In this document: in pieces, positions 43,183-52,490 of the stretch | How positions within the stretch are numbered: position 1 is the first letter of the stretch | How the letters are laid out: every line of letters begins with the position of its first letter | Origin: an uncultured bacterium | GTDB lineage: Bacteria > Planctomycetota > UBA1135 > UBA2386 | Reading direction: 5' to 3' | NCBI GenBank assembly: GCA_937906475.1 | Contig: CALCZA010000254.1 | Coordinates: forward strand, 1-55,006 | Length of the DNA stretch: 55,006 bases | The notes under the pieces: model-generated | Told to the model about the DNA's origin: nothing | Database searches by the model: none | The model's input: only the letters and a program-made list of their open reading frames with translations | Made by a program: the position numbers and the translations under genes

Positions 43183-44823
43183 ATGCTTCGAATCAAATAC
43201 TTGTCACGTCTCGCTCTCGCTGTCTGCGTTTCCTTGGTGTGTGGCGATATTGCCTCCGCCCAGGGTGGCAAGCCACAGGCGACGACTCCCAAGCCGAGCA
43301 ATCCCACTGCGCCCTCCGCCACAGCGCAACTAGGCAATCCACAGTCTCCGCCAAAGACCCTGCCGGTCGACAAGGAAGCCGAAGAGCGTGGCCACCGCAT
43401 CCGAGACATCACGCTCGAAGAAGCCTTGCAGCGTGGTCGGCGACACAACGTCGGCCTGAAAGCTGCCAGGTTGCTGCCCGACCAGGCGCAACTCGACCTA
43501 CTGTTTGCCGAAGCGGGATTCCAACCGGAACTCTACGGCAGCACCGGCTACTCCGAAAGCAAGTCGCCAGACCGGAATGCTTTCCAACCGTCGGTCAAAT
43601 CGCAAACGATGGATGCGACGATGGGGTGGCGGCAGCGCATGATCACCGGCGGCCTGTTCGACCTAGCCTTCCAACCCGCGCGCTTTGAGAGTGACGGCGG
43701 CAACGGTGCGTTCCCGAACAAGCAGTTCTCGTCGCAATGGTCGGCGTCGTTCCGGCAGCCGCTGCTGCGGGGTGGCTGGACGGACTACAACCTCGCTCAG
43801 GTCACGTCTGCGCGCTACCGGTTCTTGCAAGCCAACCACGATTTCGACCGCACCGTGCAGGACACGATGCTGACGATCGTGCAAGCGTATTGGGAATTGG
43901 TCTTCACCCGGGAGAATTGGCGCGTCGTTGACTCGGCGTTGATCGTTGCTCTTGAGCAGCTGCGTATCACCGACGAACGCATCCGCTTGCAAGATGCCGC
44001 GCCGCGTGATCGCGTCGCCGATGAGGCCGAGGTTGCACGTCGTCGCGAAGAGTTGATCGTCGCCGGCAACGCAATTCGCGACCGCGAAGACGACCTACGT
44101 CGCTTGCTGTTTGACGGCAGCGACGCAAGTATCTGGCAAGTCAACTTGCGCCCGATCTCGCCGATCAAGGTCGAACCAGCGACGTCTGTCCCGCCGTTCG
44201 AAGAACTGGTGGAAGTAGCGCTCCGCAATCGCCCCGACCTGCACAGCATGCAAAATGCGGTCGCTACTGCTGAGATCGCGCAACTCCAAGCCGACCGTGA
44301 CGTGCTGCCGCAGCTCGACATGATCAGTCGCTATTCGAGCAATGGCGTGTCGTCCGATGACTTGATCACTGGCAGCAGTGGCGGCTTCCGCAGCGCGTTT
44401 TATGACTCGAGCAACCAGGACTACCCTGATTGGTCTGTCCGGTTGGAGTTCTCGATACCGATCGGCAACCAGGCGGCACGGTCGCGATCTCGCCGCGCGG
44501 CGATCGAAGTCGAGCGGCAGCGACGCCTGTTGCATGGCGCAACGCTCGATGCGACCAGCGAAGTTCGCGAAGCCTTGCGCCGCATCACGACCCTGAGTCA
44601 GAGCATCCGAGCAACCACCGAGTCGGTGCGCCTAGCCATCACCAACCTGGAAACCGAGCAGGTCAAGCAGCGTGTCGGATCATCCACAGCCTTCGAAGTA
44701 CAACGCCGAAACCAGGAGTTGCGCGAGGCCCGTGGACGTCTTTTGCGCAACCAGCTGGACTACCGGACAGCCGAGAGTCAATTATTGTATGTGCAGGGGC
44801 TGTTAGAAGTGAATCCGGAGTAG
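43183..44823 (+). CDS. TolC-like outer membrane efflux protein
   Basis: 546 residues with a signal peptide (MLRIKYLSRLALAVCVSLV...ASAQ), which fixes ATG 43183. A Pro/Lys-rich linker (30-70) precedes two outer-membrane-efflux repeats: ITLEEALQRGRRHNVGLKAA starts the first near 78, and PPFEELVEVALRNRPDLHSMQ the second near 340. It contains the long heptad-rich helices expected of the periplasmic tunnel. No inner-membrane pump or adaptor gene is adjacent. An outer-membrane channel implies a Gram-negative-type envelope. Confidence 0.88.
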   Translation: MLRIKYLSRLALAVCVSLVCGDIASAQGGKPQATTPKPSNPTAPSATAQLGNPQSPPKTLPVDKEAEERGHRIRDITLEEALQRGRRHNVGLKAARLLPDQAQLDLLFAEAGFQPELYGSTGYSESKSPDRNAFQPSVKSQTMDATMGWRQRMITGGLFDLAFQPARFESDGGNGAFPNKQFSSQWSASFRQPLLRGGWTDYNLAQVTSARYRFLQANHDFDRTVQDTMLTIVQAYWELVFTRENWRVVDSALIVALEQLRITDERIRLQDAAPRDRVADEAEVARRREELIVAGNAIRDREDDLRRLLFDGSDASIWQVNLRPISPIKVEPATSVPPFEELVEVALRNRPDLHSMQNAVATAEIAQLQADRDVLPQLDMISRYSSNGVSSDDLITGSSGGFRSAFYDSSNQDYPDWSVRLEFSIPIGNQAARSRSRRAAIEVERQRRLLHGATLDATSEVREALRRITTLSQSIRATTESVRLAITNLETEQVKQRVGSSTAFEVQRRNQELREARGRLLRNQLDYRTAESQLLYVQGLLEVNPE

Positions 44824-44825
44824 CA

Positions 44826-44839
44826 ACCGGCTTGCCGGT
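44826..44839. terminator. Small perfect hairpin after the TolC-like gene
   Basis: ACCGGC-tt-GCCGGT directly after the stop codon. The stem is GC-rich but the loop is tight and there is no T-run, so termination is possible but unproven. Confidence 0.35.
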
Positions 44840-44899
44840 CTTGGCCAGCAGGCAGTTGCTCGAATCAGTGACGCTGGCAAGATGCGCAACTAGTAAGCG

Positions 44900-46621
44900 A
44901 TGATGTTGATGACCACATTCCGTCTGCAAGCCCTTCCCGCCATGCTAGTAGTCACGATGGTGACGGTAGTTGCGGCTCAGCAACCATCTGGCACGAGCCA
45001 GGTGCCCGAGATTGACGGCAAGCAGGCGCCCAACACCTACCGTCTAAAGCCCTTCCAGCCTGGCTTTCCGACCGAGCTCGAATATCCGCCGATGCTGGCG
45101 CGCGATTACGACAAAACGCGCCGTCAGATCCTGCGTCAGTTGGCGAGCAACCTGCAGGGCAACGTCCGCCGCGAGGCGTGGCAAATCGCTACTGAGTTCT
45201 TCTGGCGCGCACCCGAAGACGCCGTCGAGCCGCTGATTGAATCGATGGATCGTGCGATGGGGAGCCCTGCGCTCGGTGACGTGGTTCGGAACTGCGTCGA
45301 AGCCATGGGCAAGATGCAGAACACCGAGTTCGATGGCGCCCTGCAACGTGCCCTGCAGCACAAGAACCCAGCGGTCCGGCAACAGGCCTATTCGGCACTG
45401 GCTATGTCCGGCACCGAAAAAACGTTGAAGCGCTTAGTTGCTGACTTCCCCCACATGGATGGCCGATCGCGCCAGGCATGGCTCGGAGCAGTAGGTAAGC
45501 GACTGATCAAGGACCGGGCAGTGATGCTGCGCTCGGTGATGATGCAGGGCTACTCAGGCCCAATTCGCGATCAGATTCTCAAGGAGACCGTCAAACTGCC
45601 GGCCCCTGAGGCTGCGCTGATTCTGAAAGGTCGTTGGTCTGAGGCCATAGATGAGTTCAAGGCGATCATCGCGGGCGTGCTGCACGCAGCTGGTGACGGT
45701 TCCGGCACCGCGTGGCTGCTGGAAGCGCTGAAGGGTGAGAGCAACGAACAGATGCAATATGCGATTCGCCACTGCATGTATGGCGACAATCCCGACCAGG
45801 TAATCGGTGTGCTGCGCGAAGCTCTGCTGCGAACGACTACGCACCTGCGCCCGGAGATCCGCTTGGCGGCAGCCACACAACTCGCGCGCCTTTCCGGCGA
45901 CGACGTCGCCGACGTTTACGAAGTGATGACGGCGCCGAATGAGGTCTGGGAGATCCGCGGCCTCGCCGTTCGGGAACTCACGCGCCGTGGTCGCAGCGAA
46001 ATTGTCTCGGTGCTGCTCGAGGAACTCGAGACGGCGACGGGAACGCATCTGCGCAACATCATCAACCAACTGTCGGCTAGCGGCGACGCACGAGCCGTCC
46101 CGGTGCTGGTGGACCGCTTCAATTCATCACCATCAGGTGAGGGGCGCCCGTTCCTGCAGGCCATTGCCCAGAACGCTAGCGACGCCGCCGCCAAGGCGCT
46201 GTGCAAGCTGTACGCGGGCCCAGTGAAGTTGGTGGCACGCTCCGACGACAACCCGCTGACGACGCGTGGCTACATCCCGATGTTGCTGCTGAACCTGCGT
46301 GGCAGCGAACAGGTCGTGATAGATTACTTCCTAGCCCTGCCGAAGGACGCCTGGGAACTGCGCTCGCGCTTGATGCCGACCGTGGTTGGCTATGCCGTTG
46401 ACCGCCGCGATCAGACGGCCATGCAGAAGGCATGCATTGATCCTGTGCGCGCCTTGCTGATGGATCCAAGCGAGTTGCCGCAATTGCGCGTGCAAGCGCT
46501 GAACCTGCTGGCTCGCAATTGGCTGACCATCGAGGACGTGATGCGATTGCAGCGCATGCGGCGCAAAGAGCAGTCCGGGATGAAGGCCCTGTTTGGCGAC
46601 TTCCTGCTCAACGCCTTCTAG
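44900..46621 (+). CDS. Exported HEAT-repeat protein
   Basis: 573 residues. An N-terminal signal sequence (to about residue 26, VTMVTVVAAQQ) precedes a series of HEAT-like helical pairs throughout (VRREAWQIATEFF, VRQQAYSALAMSG, IRLAAATQLARLSGDD, IRGLAVRELTRRG, VRVQALNLLA-like near the C-terminus). Such proteins are very common exported scaffolds in planctomycetes. No catalytic motif is visible. It follows the TolC-like gene by 76 bp. Confidence 0.75.
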   Translation: MMLMTTFRLQALPAMLVVTMVTVVAAQQPSGTSQVPEIDGKQAPNTYRLKPFQPGFPTELEYPPMLARDYDKTRRQILRQLASNLQGNVRREAWQIATEFFWRAPEDAVEPLIESMDRAMGSPALGDVVRNCVEAMGKMQNTEFDGALQRALQHKNPAVRQQAYSALAMSGTEKTLKRLVADFPHMDGRSRQAWLGAVGKRLIKDRAVMLRSVMMQGYSGPIRDQILKETVKLPAPEAALILKGRWSEAIDEFKAIIAGVLHAAGDGSGTAWLLEALKGESNEQMQYAIRHCMYGDNPDQVIGVLREALLRTTTHLRPEIRLAAATQLARLSGDDVADVYEVMTAPNEVWEIRGLAVRELTRRGRSEIVSVLLEELETATGTHLRNIINQLSASGDARAVPVLVDRFNSSPSGEGRPFLQAIAQNASDAAAKALCKLYAGPVKLVARSDDNPLTTRGYIPMLLLNLRGSEQVVIDYFLALPKDAWELRSRLMPTVVGYAVDRRDQTAMQKACIDPVRALLMDPSELPQLRVQALNLLARNWLTIEDVMRLQRMRRKEQSGMKALFGDFLLNAF

Positions 46622-46654
46622 GCAATCGATCGGATCTAGTCGCCTGGGGACGGA

Positions 46655-46686
46655 CTATCTGGCTACTGGCCTATCTGGCTATTGGC
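46655..46686. repeat. 16-bp tandem duplication between convergent genes
   Basis: CTATCTGGCTACTGGC (46655-46670) followed at once by CTATCTGGCTATTGGC (46671-46686), differing at one base. It fills the gap between the HEAT gene (plus) and the anchored unknown gene (minus). Confidence 0.85.
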
Positions 46687-46704
46687 TTTTCGACCAGCGA
46701 ACGC

Positions 46705-47322
46705 TCAGTAGATGATCCAGCGCTCGTTGTCGTTGCCTGGGTACTGCGATCGCTTGACGCTACCGAGCCCTGGGCGGCGGTGCGCGGCGCCAGGCATGGG
46801 CCGATCATTCTGGTCGAGGCCGGCGTAACTGCGGCGCAGGTTGCGAGAGTAGGCCCGACTCGATCCCTCGGGGTAGAAGAACACGCAGTGCCCGGGGCTA
46901 ATGGTGCTGAGTGGCCAGGCCAGGACTTCGACCGAGCCAACGGTGCCCACGCCGGCCCGGGCGGTCGCGTCGAGAGGCGATTCACTTAGCTGGAACGCGT
47001 AATACTTGTTCTTCAGGCACAGCAGGGTTCCCTCGGGTGCCGGCTTCACTTGCACCACTTCAGTGGTGCGCACGCCCTGGCATGCCGCTGCTTGGTAGAA
47101 GCGGGCCAGCAGGCACTGCACGTCACCTGCGTCGAGCGGGGGCGTAAACCCTCGGCTGGCTTCCAGCATCGCGTTGGCGACCCCGTCGGCTCGCAGTTCC
47201 GCCCGCGTGGTGCGAGAAGCACTGAGCCACGGGATGACCAAACTGAGCCCTAGGAGGCCGCATCCGATCGCAGTGTACCAAGCTGCCGGATTCCCAAAGC
47301 GTGATCGCCGCCATTCATTCAT
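46705..47322 (-). CDS. Membrane-anchored protein of unknown function
   Basis: 205 residues from ATG 47322. One hydrophobic segment at about 13-34 (WYTAIGCGLLGLSLVIPWL), probably an N-in anchor. The extracytoplasmic part contains cysteines near 69, 79 and 102 and a pattern of beta strands, then ends in a basic tail rich in Arg, Pro and Gly (RPMPGAAHRRPGLGSVKRS). I do not recognise a family. It diverges from cca with only 23 bp between start codons, so their promoters must overlap each other's genes. Confidence 0.62.
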   Translation of the reverse strand: MNEWRRSRFGNPAAWYTAIGCGLLGLSLVIPWLSASRTTRAELRADGVANAMLEASRGFTPPLDAGDVQCLLARFYQAAACQGVRTTEVVQVKPAPEGTLLCLKNKYYAFQLSESPLDATARAGVGTVGSVEVLAWPLSTISPGHCVFFYPEGSSRAYSRNLRRSYAGLDQNDRPMPGAAHRRPGLGSVKRSQYPGNDNERWIIY

Positions 47323-47345
47323 CTCGTACAGTATCCTCCCTGACG

Positions 47346-48704
47346 ATGCAGGTGACCAGGATTGAGCTACCACAGATGCCACAACCGGTGCAGGACTGCC
47401 TGCAGCGACTGCGTGATGCAGGCGGTCGCGGCTGGGTTGTAGGCGGTGCCGTGCGCGATCTGCTGCAAGGCGGCGATCCAGACGACTTTGACCTGGCCAG
47501 CGATTTGCCACCCGTGCAACTCGCGAAAATCTTGCCGAATGCGGAAATGCGGGCAGCCGCGCTCGGAACGTGTCGCACGACCATTGATGGCCACGAATTA
47601 ACGGTGACGACGCTGCGGTCAGAAAGCACCTATAGCGATCAACGGCATCCGGATGAGGTCAAGTTTGTGACGGATGTCGCTGTCGACGCCCAGCGCCGCG
47701 ACTTCACCGTAAACGCACTCTATTACGATCCAGCAACCTCCGAGCTATTGGACCCGGTCAACGGCCATGAAGACCTGCAAGCGTCTGTCTTGCGGGTCAT
47801 TGGCACGCCTTTGCGCCGTTTCCAGGAAGACCCGCTGCGGTTGCTTCGATTGGTTCGCTTCGCGGCATCGGCCAATCTGCAAATTGCACCGGAGACTGCC
47901 AAAGCGGCCCTGGCGTGCGCTGGGGAAGTGGCTTCGGTCGCCGCCGAGCGAGTCTATGCCGAACTGACCAACGCGTTCACCGGTCCAGGTCGCGGCCGAG
48001 CACTTGGGCTATTGGTCGACTTGGGCTTAGCGGACGTTCTGTTGCCTGAAATATCGGCAATGCACGGCGTCGAACAGCCACCGCTTTACCATCCGGAAGG
48101 CGACGTGCTGGTGCACGTAAAGATGGTGCTCGATCACGTCCCAGCAGATCATCCGGTGCTGGCGTGGAGTGCTGTGCTACACGATGTTGGCAAGCCGCCG
48201 ACGTTCCGGGTCGCCGAGGACCGCATCCGGTTTGACGGGCACGACACGTTGTCGGCAAAGATGGCCGAAGAGATTCTGCTTCGATTCAAGGCTCCAAAAG
48301 CGCTGCGGCAGCGGGTCGTCGACATTTGCTTGCAGCATATTCGCTTCGCTGCGTTGCCACAGATGCGCCCGGTGCGAGCCGAGCGGTGGCTGCGCGACCC
48401 GGACTTTCCGCTGCACCTCGCATTCCATCATGCCGACTGCATGGCGAGCCACGGCAAGCTTGAGATTCATGCCTTTGCCGAGCGCGCGCTGCGTGAGTTG
48501 CAGCCGCTGACCGCGCCGTTGCTCCTTGGCAAGGACGTTTTGGCGATGGGCGTCGAACCTGGGCGGCAGGTCGGCCAGTTGCTGAAATTGGTGCAGGCGC
48601 AGCTTGACGATGCAGGGGTGGCAGCGAGCCGTGAACAAGCGCTCGTCTTGTTACGGGACGCGGTCGACCGCCTCCATCAAGGGCCTGACGATTGCACTCG
48701 ATAG
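47346..48704 (+). CDS. cca: CCA tRNA nucleotidyltransferase / poly(A) polymerase family with HD domain
   Basis: 452 residues. Class II nucleotidyltransferase that adds or repairs the 3' CCA of tRNAs, or poly(A) polymerase. Motifs: GWVVGGAVRDLLQGG, DFDLAS (catalytic carboxylates), RRDFTVNALYYD, EDPLRLLRLVRFAA, and a C-terminal HD domain (VHVKMVLDHV, AVLHDVGKP, HDTLSAKMAEE). Start ATG 47346 fits the family N-terminus. CCA-adding and poly(A)-adding forms cannot be told apart here. Confidence 0.92.
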   Translation: MQVTRIELPQMPQPVQDCLQRLRDAGGRGWVVGGAVRDLLQGGDPDDFDLASDLPPVQLAKILPNAEMRAAALGTCRTTIDGHELTVTTLRSESTYSDQRHPDEVKFVTDVAVDAQRRDFTVNALYYDPATSELLDPVNGHEDLQASVLRVIGTPLRRFQEDPLRLLRLVRFAASANLQIAPETAKAALACAGEVASVAAERVYAELTNAFTGPGRGRALGLLVDLGLADVLLPEISAMHGVEQPPLYHPEGDVLVHVKMVLDHVPADHPVLAWSAVLHDVGKPPTFRVAEDRIRFDGHDTLSAKMAEEILLRFKAPKALRQRVVDICLQHIRFAALPQMRPVRAERWLRDPDFPLHLAFHHADCMASHGKLEIHAFAERALRELQPLTAPLLLGKDVLAMGVEPGRQVGQLLKLVQAQLDDAGVAASREQALVLLRDAVDRLHQGPDDCTR

Positions 48705-48746
48705 TTCCGAAGTGACTAGGCCGTCGGTCTGGTCGTGGAGGAGACT

Positions 48747-49718
48747 ATGCAGTTGCGCAAGAACACAGACCAATTCGATGATTTCCGCCGTGAGCGTCAA
48801 CGGGTTCGCGCCAAGCAAGGGAATCAGCACAGCATTCCTGGCTACGAGAACTCCGCGTTGCGGGAACTAGAGCAACAGGAAGCCGCGGAAGTACGAGATC
48901 AGCAGCTAACGCGTGAGGTGCATGACTTCTTTGCCGCGGCGACGCGACAAGCCGCAGCCATCGTCGAGAAAGTTTCGCACGACGCCCAGGCCGAAGCGTG
49001 CGAGCGTATGGAGGGTGAAGTCGAAGGCTTCCTAATCGACACCTTGTCGCGCATGAACAGCTTCGTCATGACGGTCATGCAGCAGCGGCCGAACGCTAAC
49101 GTCGCCGAGACGCACGTTGAACCCGACGTCAAACACCTGGTCGGCTCCGAGCTAGATGAGTTTCGGTATGAGGGCTCACCGGAAGCACGGGACGCACACA
49201 TTGGTCAGGACCCGTTCGCCACGCCAATTGAAGATGTGCAGCGAGAGTTCCGCGCAGTCGTTGCCGAAATGGCTGGTGGGGATGAGGTTGCCGAGTCCAT
49301 CGACGGACACTTGGTTGCCGATGTTTGCGACTACTACAATCGAATTACGCCGGACGAGGACCAGGCCGAGATTCCCGCCGAGCACGACGCAATGCAGAAA
49401 GAGTTGCCAGCGGAAGAAGTGATTGAGGCTCCCGTAGTCGAGGCCTCCGCAATCCAGGAGTCCGTGCTCGGAATGCCCTTGGAAGACGATGTGGCGACGC
49501 CGGAGCAGGCCGTTGAGCCCGAGCAGTCGGCGAGCGAGCACGGTAGCGACAACACCCTCAGTGAACTGCACGACGATGAGCCAACCCCGACCACCGACGA
49601 CGAACTAGAGACCTTCAAGAGCGCCCTCAAGGCACTAGTCCGGCAAGGCGTGCTACAACGGGAAGAGGCGCGCGCCGCCTGGAATGCACGACTGCAAGCG
49701 GTCGGTCGCGCCGTCTAG
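48747..49718 (+). CDS. Acidic, partly coiled protein of unknown function
   Basis: 323 residues. The start is ATG 48747, because GGAGGAG lies directly upstream; the in-frame GTG at 48735 would put the ribosome site inside the gene. The N-terminal 60 residues are charged and basic (FRRERQRVRAKQGNQ), 60-115 form amphipathic helix (REVHDFFAAATRQAAAIVEKV), and 150-290 is strongly acidic and Pro/Glu/Val-rich, probably disordered. A short helical domain ends the protein (LETFKSALKALVRQGVLQREEARAAW). No signal peptide or membrane helix. I do not recognise it. Follows cca by 42 bp. Confidence 0.7.
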   Translation: MQLRKNTDQFDDFRRERQRVRAKQGNQHSIPGYENSALRELEQQEAAEVRDQQLTREVHDFFAAATRQAAAIVEKVSHDAQAEACERMEGEVEGFLIDTLSRMNSFVMTVMQQRPNANVAETHVEPDVKHLVGSELDEFRYEGSPEARDAHIGQDPFATPIEDVQREFRAVVAEMAGGDEVAESIDGHLVADVCDYYNRITPDEDQAEIPAEHDAMQKELPAEEVIEAPVVEASAIQESVLGMPLEDDVATPEQAVEPEQSASEHGSDNTLSELHDDEPTPTTDDELETFKSALKALVRQGVLQREEARAAWNARLQAVGRAV

Positions 49719-49726
49719 CGGCCGAT

Positions 49727-50647
49727 CTACGTCAGCGCGATGCTGCGGGCAATACGACGTGCAATCAGAATCGCTGCGGCAATGCCAAGTGCCTCAGGCC
49801 AACGCCCGGCGGCCAACGTCAGCAGCGCCGTGTAGAGCATCGTGCCGAGCAGCAAGAACATCATCGACTTGCGAATGGTCGCCTGTGTCCATTCGCGAGT
49901 GCGTGAGTTGCGACGCAAGAACCACAAAACTGGCACTGCTGCGATGGCCGGTGCCGGCCAGAACGATCCCTGCACGGCCGCGATGCCAGCGAACGCGACC
50001 AGCGGTGGTGCCGACTGCACGGCGGACACGGCGCGGCTACTGACCGACGGCGTGTCCTCGAAGATGCCAACGATCGTGACGGCCACGATGTAGATGCCGT
50101 AACACGATGCTGCGATCAGCAATACTTGGCTGATCTCACCTGACAGCGGTTCCGGCGCGAGCGCCATTGCGGTTGCCAAGTTCAATCCTCGCAAGACACC
50201 CATGTTGAGTGCGCCAAGCCACGGAGCGTGCTTGCTGGCGAAGTCGTAGAACAGGATCAGCGCGGCGATCAATCCGTGGTGCATGCGACACGGAGACAGC
50301 AGCAAGCCACCGGCCAGCAACGCGGTGCCAAAGACGACCGCGAACACCATCGATAGATCGCGCGACGGCAGCGGCCGTTCGGGACGTTGCACGCGGTCGA
50401 CCTTGAGGTCCGCGATGTCGTTCCAAACCATGCCGGCGCCGTAGAGCAACACGCTGGCAAACATGGCCCGCACGACGTCGGTGCCGAGAGCGATCTGAGC
50501 GATCGCGGTCGAAGCAAGCACGTCGGCTGCCGGCGAGAACCAAGTGCCGATGCGGCAGAGCCGCAGGACGGATAGCCCGAACGAGGTCCGGTCAGGCGTC
50601 GGCTTGCTCTCGGCTGAAGGGGTAACACTCGCTGCTGGTTCGCTCAC
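49727..50647 (-). CDS. UbiA-family prenyltransferase (EboC-like)
   Basis: 306 residues with 8-9 hydrophobic helices. The first Asp-rich motif NDIADLKVDRVQRPERPLPS is intact (NDxxDxxxDR). The second region reads YDFASKHAPWLGALNMGVLRGLN, closer to EboC-type enzymes than to UbiA or MenA. The family attaches polyprenyl groups within the membrane; acceptor unknown. Start GTG 50647 or TTG 50665. It lies 31 bp after rseP, with dxr upstream, so isoprenoid supply and use are neighbours. Confidence 0.82.
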   Translation of the reverse strand: MSEPAASVTPSAESKPTPDRTSFGLSVLRLCRIGTWFSPAADVLASTAIAQIALGTDVVRAMFASVLLYGAGMVWNDIADLKVDRVQRPERPLPSRDLSMVFAVVFGTALLAGGLLLSPCRMHHGLIAALILFYDFASKHAPWLGALNMGVLRGLNLATAMALAPEPLSGEISQVLLIAASCYGIYIVAVTIVGIFEDTPSVSSRAVSAVQSAPPLVAFAGIAAVQGSFWPAPAIAAVPVLWFLRRNSRTREWTQATIRKSMMFLLLGTMLYTALLTLAAGRWPEALGIAAAILIARRIARSIALT

Positions 50648-50678
50648 TAGCGCACGATCGCACAACCGCCCGCAGATG

Positions 50679-52490
50679 TCACAACAGGCGCAAGATATCG
50701 TTGTAGGTAACGAACAAGATCAGCAGCAGCACGAACACCAAGCCGATCACTTGGCTGTAGCCGAACACCTTGGTGCTGACCGGCGATCCCTTGACCTTCT
50801 CGATCAGCAAGAACATCAGATGGCCGCCATCGAGCACCGGAATCGGCAACACGTTAACGAATGCTAGGTTGACGCTCAGCAGGGCAAGGAAGTACCAGAA
50901 CCAACTCGGCCCGCGCTGTGCCGCCTGGTAGCTAACTTGGCTGATGCGAATGATGCCGCCGAGGTTCTTGGCGCCGACTTCGCCCGTTACCAGGCGCTTG
51001 AGCGTCACATACATCTGCTTGATCAGGTCGAGCGAGCAGACTGTGCCAAGCTTGACCGCCTCGCCGAATGACTCGGCGCGGATTTCGATCATCTTCGGGG
51101 CTATCTCCAGGTGCCAACCCATGTCCGGGATGGGGGTCACGACGGGAAGGATCGTCAACTCGACAACCTTGCCCGTCGGCTGGCCGAGACCAGCGAGCAC
51201 GCTGCTCTTGTCAGGCCGCCGCAGCTTGACTTCGAGCGCCTTGTCGCCAGCTTCTTGCACGGTCGATCGCAGATCTTCCCAATCGTCGAGCACGATACCG
51301 TTGATGCTCTGGAGCCAGTCGCCCGATTGCACGCCAGCGAGGATCGCCGCGCCGCCCTCAATCGGCATAACCTGCAAGCTCGGCTCAGCGGTGAATGCTA
51401 GGTGTTCGATGATCTGGACTCGTTCCTCGGTGCTGGCGGTTTGCGTCAGCGTCAACTCTTCGCCATTGCGCAGCACAAGCCATCGCATTTGCGCGGGGCC
51501 TGTCCGCACACGATCGAGTTGGCTATCGAGCAACGGTAGGTCATCGATCGCCAACACGTGATCGCCACGGAGCAAGCCGAGCCGTTCGATCAGCCCGCAT
51601 CCTGGCCGGATGCCGGCGATACGGTTAGCTAGCGACACCACGCCAATCAGCGGCCTCACGTCCTCGACGCTGGGCTCTGGCACCAGAGTGAAGTCGAGTT
51701 CCTTGCCGTCGCGCTGCACCTTGATGGCGATCTCGCCTAGGCCGCTAATCGATCCTGGTTCGGTGGGGGATTTGCCGTTGATCTCAAGAACGAGATCGCC
51801 GGTCTTGAGCCCAGCTGCTCTAGCAGGACCTTGCTCGTCGATCTTTAGAACTGCCGTCGTCGCATCGAAGGCCGGTCGCAGGCCAAGGCCATAGAGCCCG
51901 GTTTCTTTGTCAAACTTGGGCTGAACGGTCAACTCGCGCTGCTCACCGTCCGTGGCCTCGACCAGAAGTTGCACCGGCCGATTGCCGTGCAATGCGACCT
52001 CGATCATCTGGTTTTGAAAGGAATAGACCGGCTTGCCGGCTACTTCCACGACCCGTTCGCCAGGTGCGATGGATGCTTCCCAGGCGGCGGATCCCAGCGG
52101 CACAGTTCCAGCGATTGGTGCTTCGAATTTGACCCCAGCACCAAACACCAGCGGGAACACGATCAGCGCGAACAGCACGTTCATGATCACGCCACCGGAC
52201 CAGAACAACGCGCGCTGCCCGACGGACTTGCTGTAGAGCGACTCACTACGCGGATAACGGCGATCGCTTGGATCTTGCCCAGCGACCATCACATAACCGC
52301 CGAACGGCACCGCCGACAACCGGAAGTCAGTGCCGCGCCAGTGGAAGCCGCCAAGGCGGGGGCCGAAGCCAAGCGAGAACACATCGACGCGAACGCCAGC
52401 GAGGCGCGCCGCAATAAAGTGCCCGCCTTCATGCAGAAAGATCAGAAGGCCAATTCCGAGTATGGCCAGGAGGATGCTGCCGAATGCCAT
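50679..52490 (-). CDS. rseP: Site-2 intramembrane metalloprotease RseP
   Basis: 603 residues, longer than the E. coli protein (450). Zinc site HEGGHFIAARLAGV in the first helix region (about 20-33), FGFGPRL-like LGFGPRLGG, PFGGYVMVAG, and at the C-terminus the second zinc motif NVLPIPVLDGGHLMF. Between them the insert is expanded to about four PDZ-like units (for instance PGERVVEVAGKPV, AAGLKTGDLVLEING, RGDHVLAIDDLPL, AGVQSGDWLQSINGI) in place of the usual one or two. Cleaves anti-sigma factors and remnant signal peptides in the membrane. ATG directly abuts the dxr stop. Confidence 0.93.
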   Translation of the reverse strand: MAFGSILLAILGIGLLIFLHEGGHFIAARLAGVRVDVFSLGFGPRLGGFHWRGTDFRLSAVPFGGYVMVAGQDPSDRRYPRSESLYSKSVGQRALFWSGGVIMNVLFALIVFPLVFGAGVKFEAPIAGTVPLGSAAWEASIAPGERVVEVAGKPVYSFQNQMIEVALHGNRPVQLLVEATDGEQRELTVQPKFDKETGLYGLGLRPAFDATTAVLKIDEQGPARAAGLKTGDLVLEINGKSPTEPGSISGLGEIAIKVQRDGKELDFTLVPEPSVEDVRPLIGVVSLANRIAGIRPGCGLIERLGLLRGDHVLAIDDLPLLDSQLDRVRTGPAQMRWLVLRNGEELTLTQTASTEERVQIIEHLAFTAEPSLQVMPIEGGAAILAGVQSGDWLQSINGIVLDDWEDLRSTVQEAGDKALEVKLRRPDKSSVLAGLGQPTGKVVELTILPVVTPIPDMGWHLEIAPKMIEIRAESFGEAVKLGTVCSLDLIKQMYVTLKRLVTGEVGAKNLGGIIRISQVSYQAAQRGPSWFWYFLALLSVNLAFVNVLPIPVLDGGHLMFLLIEKVKGSPVSTKVFGYSQVIGLVFVLLLILFVTYNDILRLL

